A stretch of DNA of 64,000 nt, from the NCBI GenBank assembly GCA_945860225.1, contig CAMAPT010000020.1:1-64000 (forward strand), written 5' to 3'. Position 1 is the stretch's first letter. Every line of letters begins with the position of its first letter. Made by a program: the position numbers and the translations under genes. Positions 56,376-64,000 of the stretch are shown here, piece after piece. The notes under the pieces were generated by a model that searched no databases, was not told the DNA's origin, and saw only the letters and a program-made list of their open reading frames with translations. This DNA comes from Chitinophaga pinensis (GTDB taxonomy: Bacteria > Bacteroidota > Bacteroidia > B-17B0 > Aurantibacillaceae).

Positions 56376-58103
56376 CTATTTACTTAAAACAACTTTTTTA
56401 GTCACTGTTTTATTAGTTGTATTAATTTTTACAAAATAAGCTCCTTTTGATAAATGAGATAAATCTATATAATTATTTCCTTTTGCTAATTTATTGGACA
56501 ATACTTTTTCTCCTACTAAATTAAATAATTCAAATGAGGACATATTTTCAGTCATAGAGATAATCAATGTACCTGTAGTGGGATTTGGATACACTTTAAA
56601 AAAATCGGCATTTGCTGATTCAATACCTGTACAATTATCTACTTGTACATTATCAGAAGCTGAATTAGAACAATTATTAGCATCTGTATAGATATATGTA
56701 ATTGTATGTGTTCCTACACCTGCAGAAGATGGATTAAAAACACCAGCAGTTACTGCATTACCACTGTAAATACCACCTAATGGAGCACCTCCTGTTAGAG
56801 TCAAATTAGTAACATCATCACATTGAACACCTAAAGAAGTTGTACTTAAAGATACTACCGGTAAACTATTCACTGTGACAGAAGCTACTGAAGTATTTTG
56901 ACAATTATTCCCATCGGTTCCCGTAACCGTGTATTGATTAACAGATGCTGAAGGTGTTACAATGATGTCAGATGTTGTTTCGCTTGAACTCCAAATATAT
57001 GAAGTCGCTCCCGATGCACTTAAAGTAGCTGTTTGCCCAACACAAATTTTTTCAGAATTAACATTTACATTTGGTAAAGCATTTACTGAAACAGAACTTA
57101 TAACTTTGTTTTGGCAACTATTCAATGCTGTACCTGTAACCGTATATTGATTGACCGATGCAGTTGGCGTCACAATAATACTCGAAGTCGTTTCTCCTGA
57201 ACTCCAAACATAAGTATCTGCTCCTGAAACCGTTAAAGTAGCTGTTTTTCCATAACAAATACTTTCTGAATTAACAGTCAAAGTTGGGGTTAATTCCACC
57301 AAAGCTGAAACTGAAGCGCTAGCTGTTCCACAAGCGTTAGTAACATTTAACACATAATTTCCCGTTTCCGATCCCGTTACAGTTGTACTTGCACTATTGG
57401 CCGCACTAAAAGAACCTGTACCTGACCAAGTGTAAGTAAAAGGTGATGTTCCGGATAAACTAGAACCTAATTTTAAAGATTGATTTGAACAAATAGGTGA
57501 ATTATTGCTTACAGAAGATATTGAAGGAACGACACACTGTTCTAATTTAAAATCACCATTAAAATCAGTATCAAAAGAGGAACTGGAAACATAAAAAGGG
57601 AATGTTTGCTTTCCACTCACACTTGCATCAATCGTCACATTTAATACAATTTCCATTGGTTTATTTGCACGCGATTCAGTCGGTAAACCACCAACACAGT
57701 CGTCATTATTCCCCCAAGTTACAACCTGACCACCACCTGGTATGTATGGTTCTTTGGTTCCTCCATCAGCATCCGGACAACCAGAACCAGGCGTATCTTG
57801 TCCCAAAAAATCAGGAGCTGCTGTATTTAAGGTAAATCCCGCAGGTAATGTAATTTCTAATAAATCTCCAAAATCATTATCGTTATTTGTAAGTGTCAAT
57901 ATCAGGTGTAAATCCTGTGTGGAGCCCGGAGCATAGCTATCGGTACAAGTAATAACAGCTGAAATAGCATTTGGTGAAGTCAATCTTGATATAGGCTTAT
58001 TAACACTAGAATGAGATATTTTTTTATTGACTTTGAAACTCGTTTGAGCATTCATTGCGGTAAAAAGAAAAGCAAAAATGCTAGCTAAATATATTTTTTT
58101 CAT
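56376..58103 (-). CDS. T9SS type-A sorting domain surface protein with Ig-like repeats
   Basis: 575 aa from the ATG at 58103, with a TTG further upstream rejected. Signal peptide ends near residue 20 (FLFTAMNAQ). An N-terminal beta domain with a Cys pair is followed by Ig-like repeats. Two consecutive ones are nearly identical (VNSESICYGKTATL and VNSEKICVGQTATL, about 71 residues apart). The last about 75 residues are the type-A sorting domain: VYPNPTTGTLIIS, FNLVGEKVL, LSKGAYFVKI. It is exported and anchored by T9SS. The ligand is unknown. It is monocistronic, with the terminator 23 nt beyond its end. Confidence 0.92.
   Translation of the reverse strand: MKKIYLASIFAFLFTAMNAQTSFKVNKKISHSSVNKPISRLTSPNAISAVITCTDSYAPGSTQDLHLILTLTNNDNDFGDLLEITLPAGFTLNTAAPDFLGQDTPGSGCPDADGGTKEPYIPGGGQVVTWGNNDDCVGGLPTESRANKPMEIVLNVTIDASVSGKQTFPFYVSSSSFDTDFNGDFKLEQCVVPSISSVSNNSPICSNQSLKLGSSLSGTSPFTYTWSGTGSFSAANSASTTVTGSETGNYVLNVTNACGTASASVSALVELTPTLTVNSESICYGKTATLTVSGADTYVWSSGETTSSIIVTPTASVNQYTVTGTALNSCQNKVISSVSVNALPNVNVNSEKICVGQTATLSASGATSYIWSSSETTSDIIVTPSASVNQYTVTGTDGNNCQNTSVASVTVNSLPVVSLSTTSLGVQCDDVTNLTLTGGAPLGGIYSGNAVTAGVFNPSSAGVGTHTITYIYTDANNCSNSASDNVQVDNCTGIESANADFFKVYPNPTTGTLIISMTENMSSFELFNLVGEKVLSNKLAKGNNYIDLSHLSKGAYFVKINTTNKTVTKKVVLSK
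56860..57290 (-). repeat. Tandem Ig-like unit pair inside the T9SS type-A gene
   Basis: Two copies of about 213 nt follow each other, clearly related at DNA level (shared ACCGT-TATTGATT and AAAGTAGCTGTTT blocks). They encode sister Ig-like domains and indicate a recent internal duplication. Confidence 0.65.
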
Positions 58104-58255
58104 ATTTTCCAATTTTTATGGGTTAACACAAATTTATTAAATTTTCACTAAAAAACCATTTTTAAAAGATATTTTGAAACTAAGTCAAAGTTAACCTGTT
58201 AATCTTAACAAAAACTTATCAATTACCCATAACGTAATAATTGTATTTTTACATC

Positions 58256-59398
58256 ATGATTTCAGAAAGTCCGGAAAAACTAATACTGCAACACGCTAAC
58301 CTTAACCAAGAATTGAAAACAATTGCCGAAAAAGTAATTGAAGGAGAACGTGTTAACTTTGAAGAAGGAGTTTATTTATTCGAATACGCTAATTTATCGT
58401 ATTTAGGAACATTAGCGAATTTTGTGAGAGAGAAGAAAAACAAAAACTTTGTTTTCTTCAATCGTAATTTTCATATGGAACCCACCAATATATGCGTATA
58501 TACTTGTTCTTTTTGTGCTTATTCTCGTTTAATAAAACAACGTGAAGAGGGTTGGGAATTATCCATCGATCAGATGATGGAACTTGTAAAAAAATACGAT
58601 GGAAAACATGTTACTGAAGTGCATATAACTGGTGGAGTTATACCTAAACAAGATTTACTTTTTTACACCAATTTATTTAAAACAATAAAAGCGCATCGCC
58701 CCGAATTACATATTAAAGCCCTAACCCCTGTGGAATGCCATTATATTTTCAAAAAAGCCAAAGTTACATATGAGGAAGGCATGAGACTGCTCAAAGACTC
58801 AGGCTTAGATTCAATGCCAGGTGGTGGTGCTGAAATATTTGACAAAACTATTAGAGACCAAATTGCCGGTGGCAAATGCAGTGCTGAAGAATGGCTAAGT
58901 ATTCATGAAATTTGGCACCAAATGGGTATGCAATCTAATGCGACTATGCTATATGGGCATATCGAAACCTTTGCTCACCGAATTGACCATATGGAAAGAT
59001 TACGTTCGCTTCAAGATAAAACAAAAGGATTCAATGCTTTTATCCCTCTGAAATTTAGGAATGGCAACAACGAAATGTCTCATGTTCCTGAAGTTAGTGT
59101 TATTGAAGATTTACGAAATTATGCCATCAGTCGCATTTATTTAGATAATTTTGATCATATTAAAGCCTATTGGGCCATGATAGGCAGAAGCACGGCTCAA
59201 TTATCATTAAATTTTGGCGTTGATGACATGGATGGTACTATTGACGATACAACCAAAATATACAGTATGGCGGGTGCTGAAGAACAAAGTCCGAAATTAA
59301 CGACTCAAGAACTGGTTAATTTAATCACCCAAGTTAAAAGAACACCTGTGGAACGTGACACTTTATATCATATTGTTAAAGATTATTCTATAAGTTAA
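58256..59398 (+). CDS. mqnE: Aminofutalosine synthase MqnE
   Basis: 380 aa from the ATG at 58256; an in-frame TTG 15 nt earlier is less likely. Radical-SAM enzyme of the futalosine menaquinone route, joining 3-(1-carboxyvinyl)oxybenzoate with SAM-derived adenosyl radical. The cluster motif is C80-x3-C84-x2-C87 (CVYTCSFCAYSR). Typical are THVTGG-like EVHITGGVIPKQD, LHIKALTPVECHYI, LDSMPGGGAEIFD and SNATMLYGHIET. It is divergent from the T9SS type-A gene and begins a plus-strand series. Other mqn genes are not in the window. Confidence 0.94.
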   Translation: MISESPEKLILQHANLNQELKTIAEKVIEGERVNFEEGVYLFEYANLSYLGTLANFVREKKNKNFVFFNRNFHMEPTNICVYTCSFCAYSRLIKQREEGWELSIDQMMELVKKYDGKHVTEVHITGGVIPKQDLLFYTNLFKTIKAHRPELHIKALTPVECHYIFKKAKVTYEEGMRLLKDSGLDSMPGGGAEIFDKTIRDQIAGGKCSAEEWLSIHEIWHQMGMQSNATMLYGHIETFAHRIDHMERLRSLQDKTKGFNAFIPLKFRNGNNEMSHVPEVSVIEDLRNYAISRIYLDNFDHIKAYWAMIGRSTAQLSLNFGVDDMDGTIDDTTKIYSMAGAEEQSPKLTTQELVNLITQVKRTPVERDTLYHIVKDYSIS

Positions 59399-59441
59399 TT
59401 AAAGCTTCTGTTTATATTTGAGTGGGTCATATTCCTAACCT

Positions 59442-60617
59442 ATGGCATATTTATTTTTGATATTATTTTTGTTATGCTTATCCATACCTATTTATAGCTA
59501 TTTGGTATTTCCATGGTATATGAGGTTCTCTGCATTAAACATTCCGAGACACCAAAACAATTATGAGGCTATATCTGAATGGCCATCTGTTACTATTGTT
59601 TTTTCTGTATTTAATGAAGAAAAAGTTATCGAAAGAAAATTACAATCCATTTTAAATTCGGATTATCCAAAAGACAAATTACATATACTGATTGGTTCTG
59701 ATAATTCGACCGACCAAACTCATGCAATAATAAATTCATTCATTATTAATCATTCATGTATCAAATTAATAAAAAAAGAAAGCCGGCAGGGGAAATTAAA
59801 AATCATTAACGAATTATTGGATTTAACTTCTACTGAGCACCTCATCTTTACAGATGCGAATGTCTTCTTCGAGCCTATGACAATTAAGGCACTGATATAT
59901 AACTTGTTAATTAAAGATGCCAAAATGGTATGCGGCAACATCTCCAAATTTTCCCCAAAAAACCAAGGCATATCCAGTCAGGAAATTTTTTACATGAACT
60001 TTGAAAATCAACTGAAATACCATGAAAGCCTTAAATATGGATTTTGTGTCGGAGTTGAAGGCGGATGTTATGCTATTTTAAAGCATTATTTTGTTAAGGT
60101 TCCAGATGGTTTTTTGATGGATGATTTTTTTATTACATTAAACGTTATCGAAAAAAATGGCAAAGTTTTATTTGAGCCTGATGCATTATGTTATGAAGAT
60201 GTAAACGACGCTCCGATGATTGAATTTAAACGCAAAATCAGAATATCCTTAGGTAATTTCAGAAATCTAAGTTTTTATAAACATTTGTTATTTCCTATTC
60301 ATAAAGGATTTGGGTTTGCCTTTTTTTCTCATAAAGTGCTCCGCTGGTTCACGCCATTTGCTCTAGTATTATCCTTTTTTTTATCATTTATTATCAGTTA
60401 CTATTTCCCTCTATTTATTATCATCAGTTTAGGTTATAGTTTACTAATTATTTTGCCCGCATTGGCCATTTATTTCGAAAAAATAAGTTTAAAACTCCCT
60501 TTGGTGAACTCATTAGGCCATTTTATTTTAATGAATTTTGCCTTATTGTTAGGTTATTTTAAATACATCTCGGCAACCAACGAGAGTTCATGGGAACCTC
60601 CCAAACGTAATGTTTAA
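59442..60617 (+). CDS. Membrane glycosyltransferase, GT2 family
   Basis: 391 aa with an N-terminal membrane segment (about 2-24). A GT2 catalytic domain follows: VTIVFSVFNEEKVIERKLQSIL, LIGSDNSTDQTHAII, FTDANVFFEPM with the metal-binding Asp-x-Asn, and later VEGGCYAILKHYF and MDDFFITLNV. Two or three C-terminal membrane helices (about 300-375) close it. Substrate unknown; polysaccharide or lipid-linked sugar synthesis are options. It is 43 nt after mqnE. Confidence 0.87.
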   Translation: MAYLFLILFLLCLSIPIYSYLVFPWYMRFSALNIPRHQNNYEAISEWPSVTIVFSVFNEEKVIERKLQSILNSDYPKDKLHILIGSDNSTDQTHAIINSFIINHSCIKLIKKESRQGKLKIINELLDLTSTEHLIFTDANVFFEPMTIKALIYNLLIKDAKMVCGNISKFSPKNQGISSQEIFYMNFENQLKYHESLKYGFCVGVEGGCYAILKHYFVKVPDGFLMDDFFITLNVIEKNGKVLFEPDALCYEDVNDAPMIEFKRKIRISLGNFRNLSFYKHLLFPIHKGFGFAFFSHKVLRWFTPFALVLSFFLSFIISYYFPLFIIISLGYSLLIILPALAIYFEKISLKLPLVNSLGHFILMNFALLLGYFKYISATNESSWEPPKRNV

Positions 60618-60735
60618 AATAAATGCCTTCTTACAACTAGAAATCTAAAAAAAACGATAACCGTTTTTGGGGATTAATCGTAACTAATCGCTAATTTTCT
60701 TATCTTAGTCGACTTAAAATTTATATTATATTACG

Positions 60736-62667
60736 ATGGTTTCTATTAATGGTGTTACGGTTTCGTTTGGAGGATACAATTTATTTGATAATGTCTCTTT
60801 CTTAATCAATCCGAAAGATAGAATTGGTTTAGCTGGTAAAAATGGGGCAGGAAAAAGTACCATGCTCAAATTGTTGGCAGGAATTCAGGCTCCATCAAAA
60901 GGTGAAGTAAGTATTCCTAAAGAATGTAAAATAGGCTATCTTCCTCAAGATATGACCCATCAACATGGAAGAACAGTATTCGAAGAAACGGAAACTGCTT
61001 TTGCAGAAATCAAATCAATGCAAGCCCGCCTCGAAGACATCAATCATCAACTGGAAACAAGAACTGATTATGAAAGCGATGGGTATATGCACCTCATCGA
61101 AGAGTTAACTGAAATAAATGCTCGACTAGATATTGTAGGCGCAGGTAACACCGATGAGGAAATTGAAAAAGTATTATTAGGTTTAGGATTTGAACGTCGC
61201 GAATTTACTCGCCAAACGTCAGAATTCAGTGGCGGATGGAGAATGAGAATTGAATTAGCAAAATTACTTTTGCAAAAACCAGATGTTTTGATGCTTGATG
61301 AGCCAACCAATCACTTAGATATTGAGGCTATTCAATGGTTAGAAGAGTTTATGGAAACGTTTCCAGGAGCCGTAGTATTAATTAGTCACGATAAAACCTT
61401 TTTAGATACAGTAACTAAACGTACCATTGAAATCGTCAATCAAAAAATATACGATTACCGTACAAATTATTCACATTATTTAGAATTAAGAGCCGAACGA
61501 AAAGAACAACAAGAAAACGCAGCCAAAAATCAGCAACGTATTATCAACCAATACGAAACTTTGATTGATAAAAATAGAGCAAAAGCCAGTAAAGCCGCAT
61601 TTGCTCAATCATTAATCAAAAAACTCGATAAGATGGAGCGTGTAGAAATTGACGATATGGATACCTCTGCCGTGCGTTTCAGATTTCCTGCACCAGCTCA
61701 TAGCGGTAAAATTGTTATTACGGCTGATCATGCCGGAAAAAAATATGGAGAAAAACAAATTTTTTCGGACGCCAATTTTATTATTACCAAAGGAGAAAAA
61801 ATTGGTTTAGTTGGGCGTAATGGTGAAGGGAAATCAACCATGATGAAAATGATTGCGAAGAAAATTCAATTTGATGGAAATGTGCAATTGGGTCATAGTG
61901 TATTGATGGGATATTTTGAGCAAGATCAAGAAGAAAAATTAAACTTGGATAAAACGGTTTTTGAAACTATTGATGAATTAGCAGTTGGAGATGTTCGTCG
62001 TCAGGTTCGTAGTTTATTGGGTTCGTTTTTATTTGGTGGAGACGATATTGATAAAAAAGTGAAGGTGTTGAGTGGAGGAGAACGTGGACGTTTAGCCTTA
62101 TGTAAATTATTATTAGAGCCATATAACTTATTGTTATTAGATGAGCCTACTAATCACTTGGACATTAAATCGAAAGAAGTATTGAAAAATGCTTTAATCG
62201 ATTATGAAGGAACTATTGTGATGGTAAGTCATGATAGGGATTTTATGACCGGTATGTGTGACCGTTTATTTGAATTTAGAGATGGACATGTAAAAGAATA
62301 CTTATGTGATATCAAGGAGTTCATGGAAATTCGCAAAGTAGAACGCTTAAATCAATTAGACCTAGATAAATCTGGTGTAAAAGCGGTTCAAACTGCTGAA
62401 AAAAAAACGACTTCTACAAATCCTGTGAGTAATTCCAATTCGGTTGAAAATGACCATAAAAAAATCCAATCTCAAATTAAAAAAGTAGAAGAGCAAATAG
62501 AACAATTAGAATCTGACATTAAAGCATTAGATACTAAATTGGCTATTCCATCAAGTTACGAAGAACTAACCAAAGACCCTGATTTTTTCAACTCTTACAA
62601 TAAACTAAAAAAAGCATTAGAAACTGAAATGCAAAAATGGGAAGATTTGAATGCGAAATTAGGTTAA
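60736..62667 (+). CDS. ABC-F family ATPase
   Basis: 643 aa with two ATP-binding cassettes and no membrane part, as in ribosome-associated ABC-F proteins. Walker A motifs are GKNGAGKSTMLK and GRNGEGKSTMMK, signatures FSGGWRMRIELAK and LSGGERGRLALCK, and Walker B VLMLDEPTNHLD and LLLLDEPTNHLD. A linker about 240-320 joins them, and a C-terminal coiled coil about 570-640 resembles Uup-type proteins. Likely a translation or ribosome factor; drug resistance is not implied by the sequence. Confidence 0.94.
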   Translation: MVSINGVTVSFGGYNLFDNVSFLINPKDRIGLAGKNGAGKSTMLKLLAGIQAPSKGEVSIPKECKIGYLPQDMTHQHGRTVFEETETAFAEIKSMQARLEDINHQLETRTDYESDGYMHLIEELTEINARLDIVGAGNTDEEIEKVLLGLGFERREFTRQTSEFSGGWRMRIELAKLLLQKPDVLMLDEPTNHLDIEAIQWLEEFMETFPGAVVLISHDKTFLDTVTKRTIEIVNQKIYDYRTNYSHYLELRAERKEQQENAAKNQQRIINQYETLIDKNRAKASKAAFAQSLIKKLDKMERVEIDDMDTSAVRFRFPAPAHSGKIVITADHAGKKYGEKQIFSDANFIITKGEKIGLVGRNGEGKSTMMKMIAKKIQFDGNVQLGHSVLMGYFEQDQEEKLNLDKTVFETIDELAVGDVRRQVRSLLGSFLFGGDDIDKKVKVLSGGERGRLALCKLLLEPYNLLLLDEPTNHLDIKSKEVLKNALIDYEGTIVMVSHDRDFMTGMCDRLFEFRDGHVKEYLCDIKEFMEIRKVERLNQLDLDKSGVKAVQTAEKKTTSTNPVSNSNSVENDHKKIQSQIKKVEEQIEQLESDIKALDTKLAIPSSYEELTKDPDFFNSYNKLKKALETEMQKWEDLNAKLG

Positions 62668-62806
62668 TGGCTGTTAATAGGCCGTTTTATCGTGTTTGAT
62701 TGATTAACCAAAACAAAAACTATTTTTTGTAAGTCTTAAAACAAATTCGGTGATTTTAAATGAATCATACATGTCATTTAAACTGGCCAAAGATATTTGA
62801 AGGATT

Positions 62807-63826
62807 GTGGAAACATACATTACAAAACTGAAACACATTATCCCCACCTTCTTAATTGTTTCATTTGGAACAGTAATCGTTTTTGGATTTTTGAGATGGT
62901 TTTGTTGCTTAAAATCCTCAATTATTGATATCAATGAGGAAGTTTGGCTTTTATGGATTCCATTTATTTTACCAGGCTTACCAGTTACCATTTGGCTCCG
63001 CCCTCGGTTTAAAGTTTTAACATTTACTCGCGATACTGAAAAACAACGCTTGTTCTTTCAAATACTTTGCTGGGGCATTATAACCGTGATGCTCATATTA
63101 TCTCAAAGCTATTTAACCACTGCTAGCGGCAATCTCCAACAGTTATCTACTGTTGAAGAAATCAATCAAGTTCCACCATCTCGCTATTACACAATAACCA
63201 ATTTCTCAAGTGCCAAAGATTGCGAGGGTGTTTATACAGATATAAGAACTACCGGAAAACATAATCAGAATCTAAACTTAGACATTTATTTTGTACTACC
63301 TATTTTAAAGGATTCATCTGAAAACTTTTACTGGTCTCAAGAAATCCTGCCTGCCCCTAAAGACTCTGATTTTGTCAATGTTACAGAAAAAACTCACGAT
63401 ATTGCAAAATATTGGTTTGGAATTCATTTCAAAAAACAAATCAGTAACAACATTACTGAGGAAGAAAAGGAAGATTTATATGATGACTTTTACGATGAAT
63501 GCTCTGAAGAAATAGAACAATATAATTTTCATACTTGTCACTATTTTGAGAGAAAACCAACATCCTCCGATCGAACAAATTACCTAAAAGCTATTGAAAC
63601 TATCAATAAAGAAACTGAAAACGCTGATTTTATTATTTTAGAACCTATTCAAGAAAAATTTGAACAAAGAAATGGAAGTAAATTAGAATGGTTTTTTGGC
63701 TCCTTCGGAATTGGCCTTGGTGTTTTGCTTTGTCTTTTAATATGGCCCGGATACAATAAATCCAAAAGCAAATCATTTTTTTTCAATAAAAAATCCAAAC
63801 ATAATAATACCAAAGTGAATAAATAA
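62807..63826 (+). CDS. Membrane protein of unknown function, GTG start
   Basis: 339 aa from a GTG at 62807. A stop nine bases upstream excludes an earlier start, and the first ATG lies near residue 93. Membrane segments at about 9-30, 43-62, 80-103 and 298-321. Between them lies a soluble domain of about 190 residues with acidic stretches (EEEKEDLYDDFYDE) and Cys residues. No family is recognised. A small antisense frame over the start is a shadow. It is 140 nt after the ABC-F gene. Confidence 0.75.
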   Translation: METYITKLKHIIPTFLIVSFGTVIVFGFLRWFCCLKSSIIDINEEVWLLWIPFILPGLPVTIWLRPRFKVLTFTRDTEKQRLFFQILCWGIITVMLILSQSYLTTASGNLQQLSTVEEINQVPPSRYYTITNFSSAKDCEGVYTDIRTTGKHNQNLNLDIYFVLPILKDSSENFYWSQEILPAPKDSDFVNVTEKTHDIAKYWFGIHFKKQISNNITEEEKEDLYDDFYDECSEEIEQYNFHTCHYFERKPTSSDRTNYLKAIETINKETENADFIILEPIQEKFEQRNGSKLEWFFGSFGIGLGVLLCLLIWPGYNKSKSKSFFFNKKSKHNNTKVNK

Positions 63827-63831
63827 TTAGC

Positions 63832-63849
63832 CCAATATTTGTATATTGG
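63832..63849. other. Short inverted repeat between the membrane protein and the edge gene
   Basis: CCAATA (63832-63837) and TATTGG (63844-63849) form a short hairpin. It could be the end of an insertion sequence or a weak terminator. The other end lies outside the window. Confidence 0.35.
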
Positions 63850-63888
63850 ATTTATTTTTATTATTTTTGGACTAAAAATTAAATCATT

Positions 63889-64000
63889 ATGTCTGCGCCA
63901 AAATCAATACAGGTAAAAGAGTCAGTTAATGAACTAAAAAAACTACTAAAAAGTACGCCTAGACTTATTTTTCCAAGAATAAAAATGCTTCTTGAAATAA
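63889..64000 (+). CDS. N-terminal fragment, possibly an IS630-like transposase
   Basis: About 37 residues from ATG 63889 to the window edge, starting MSAPKSIQVKESVNELKKLL and continuing PRIKMLLEI. The pattern resembles the first helices of IS630-type transposases and related helix-turn-helix proteins in Bacteroidota, recalled rather than searched. The gene is cut by the edge and no catalytic part can be seen. Confidence 0.4.
   Translation, partial: MSAPKSIQVKESVNELKKLLKSTPRLIFPRIKMLLEI

Noticed and set aside
60736-62667. Antibiotic-resistance ABC-F
   Set aside because: The motifs show only an ABC-F ATPase of the Uup-like kind; nothing indicates drug resistance.
62704-62991. 95-residue minus frame over the start of the last complete gene
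   Set aside because: It overlaps the GTG-started membrane protein, whose long frame and membrane segments are better evidence.

Overview
The window is a 64 kb piece of an AT-rich Bacteroidota chromosome, probably class Bacteroidia in the broad Flavobacteria/Cytophaga/Sphingobacteria sense. Several independent signs point there: type IX secretion (T9SS) sorting domains of both type A (56376-58103) and type B (42084-43088), the gliding/T9SS lipoprotein GldD, an S46 dipeptidyl-peptidase, a LytS-type kinase with a propeller sensor, a fused 2-oxoacid dehydrogenase E1, and promoters of the Bacteroidota form TTTG-N18/19-TAnnTTTG before the tRNA-Gly, tRNA-Lys and atpD genes. Most genes are housekeeping. 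I see no prophage, CRISPR array or defence island. A possible insertion-sequence transposase begins at the right edge.

Layout. 1-540: a truncated gene, then tRNA-Leu and tRNA-Gly. 540-6760 (minus): mutS, then the envelope operon surE - small membrane protein - lpxB - SpoIID-domain protein. 6991-11545: ridA, an RRM RNA-binding protein, a lipoprotein resembling a Rieske protein without cluster ligands, an S41 protease and two exported proteins of unknown function. 11578-17183 (minus): gpsA, a PolB-like exonuclease, folA, kdsA and the pair kdnB/kdnA. 17250-20134: small unknown genes, tRNA-Lys, a possible outer-membrane barrel protein and gldD. 20326-22545 (minus): atpC, atpD and an ArsC-family protein. 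22571-29260: amino-acid catabolism, with a fused BCKDH-type E1, a methionine gamma-lyase-like enzyme and a small conserved protein on minus, and hmgA and hppD on plus. 29330-36961: hydrolase, cinA, a DUF4197 protein, an Nth-Bcp fusion, gyrB and mdh. 37202-43088: a SOUL protein, an S46 peptidase (DPP11-type by one residue), a purine nucleoside phosphorylase, lpxK and a T9SS type-B protein. 43143-58103 (minus): a propeller histidine kinase, an M48 protease, clpS, a giant protein of about 2970 residues and a T9SS type-A protein. 58256-64000 (plus): mqnE, a GT2 glycosyltransferase, an ABC-F ATPase, a membrane protein and the edge gene.

How the genes work together. lpxB, lpxK, kdsA, kdnA and kdnB belong to lipid A/inner-core synthesis. 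The last two predict that the sugar joined to lipid A is 8-amino-3,8-dideoxy-Kdo (Kdo8N) rather than plain Kdo. hppD and hmgA are consecutive steps of tyrosine breakdown, and the methionine lyase would make 2-oxobutyrate, a plausible substrate for the neighbouring E1. mqnE indicates menaquinone made by the futalosine route.

The most unusual objects are the giant TPR/PD40/coiled-coil protein with three C-terminal SPOR-like domains and a roughly 340-residue module present three times, the Nth-Bcp fusion, the kdnA-kdnB-kdsA locus, and the Rieske-like lipoprotein that has lost its iron-sulfur ligands. All functional statements are from reading motifs by eye; no database search was run.
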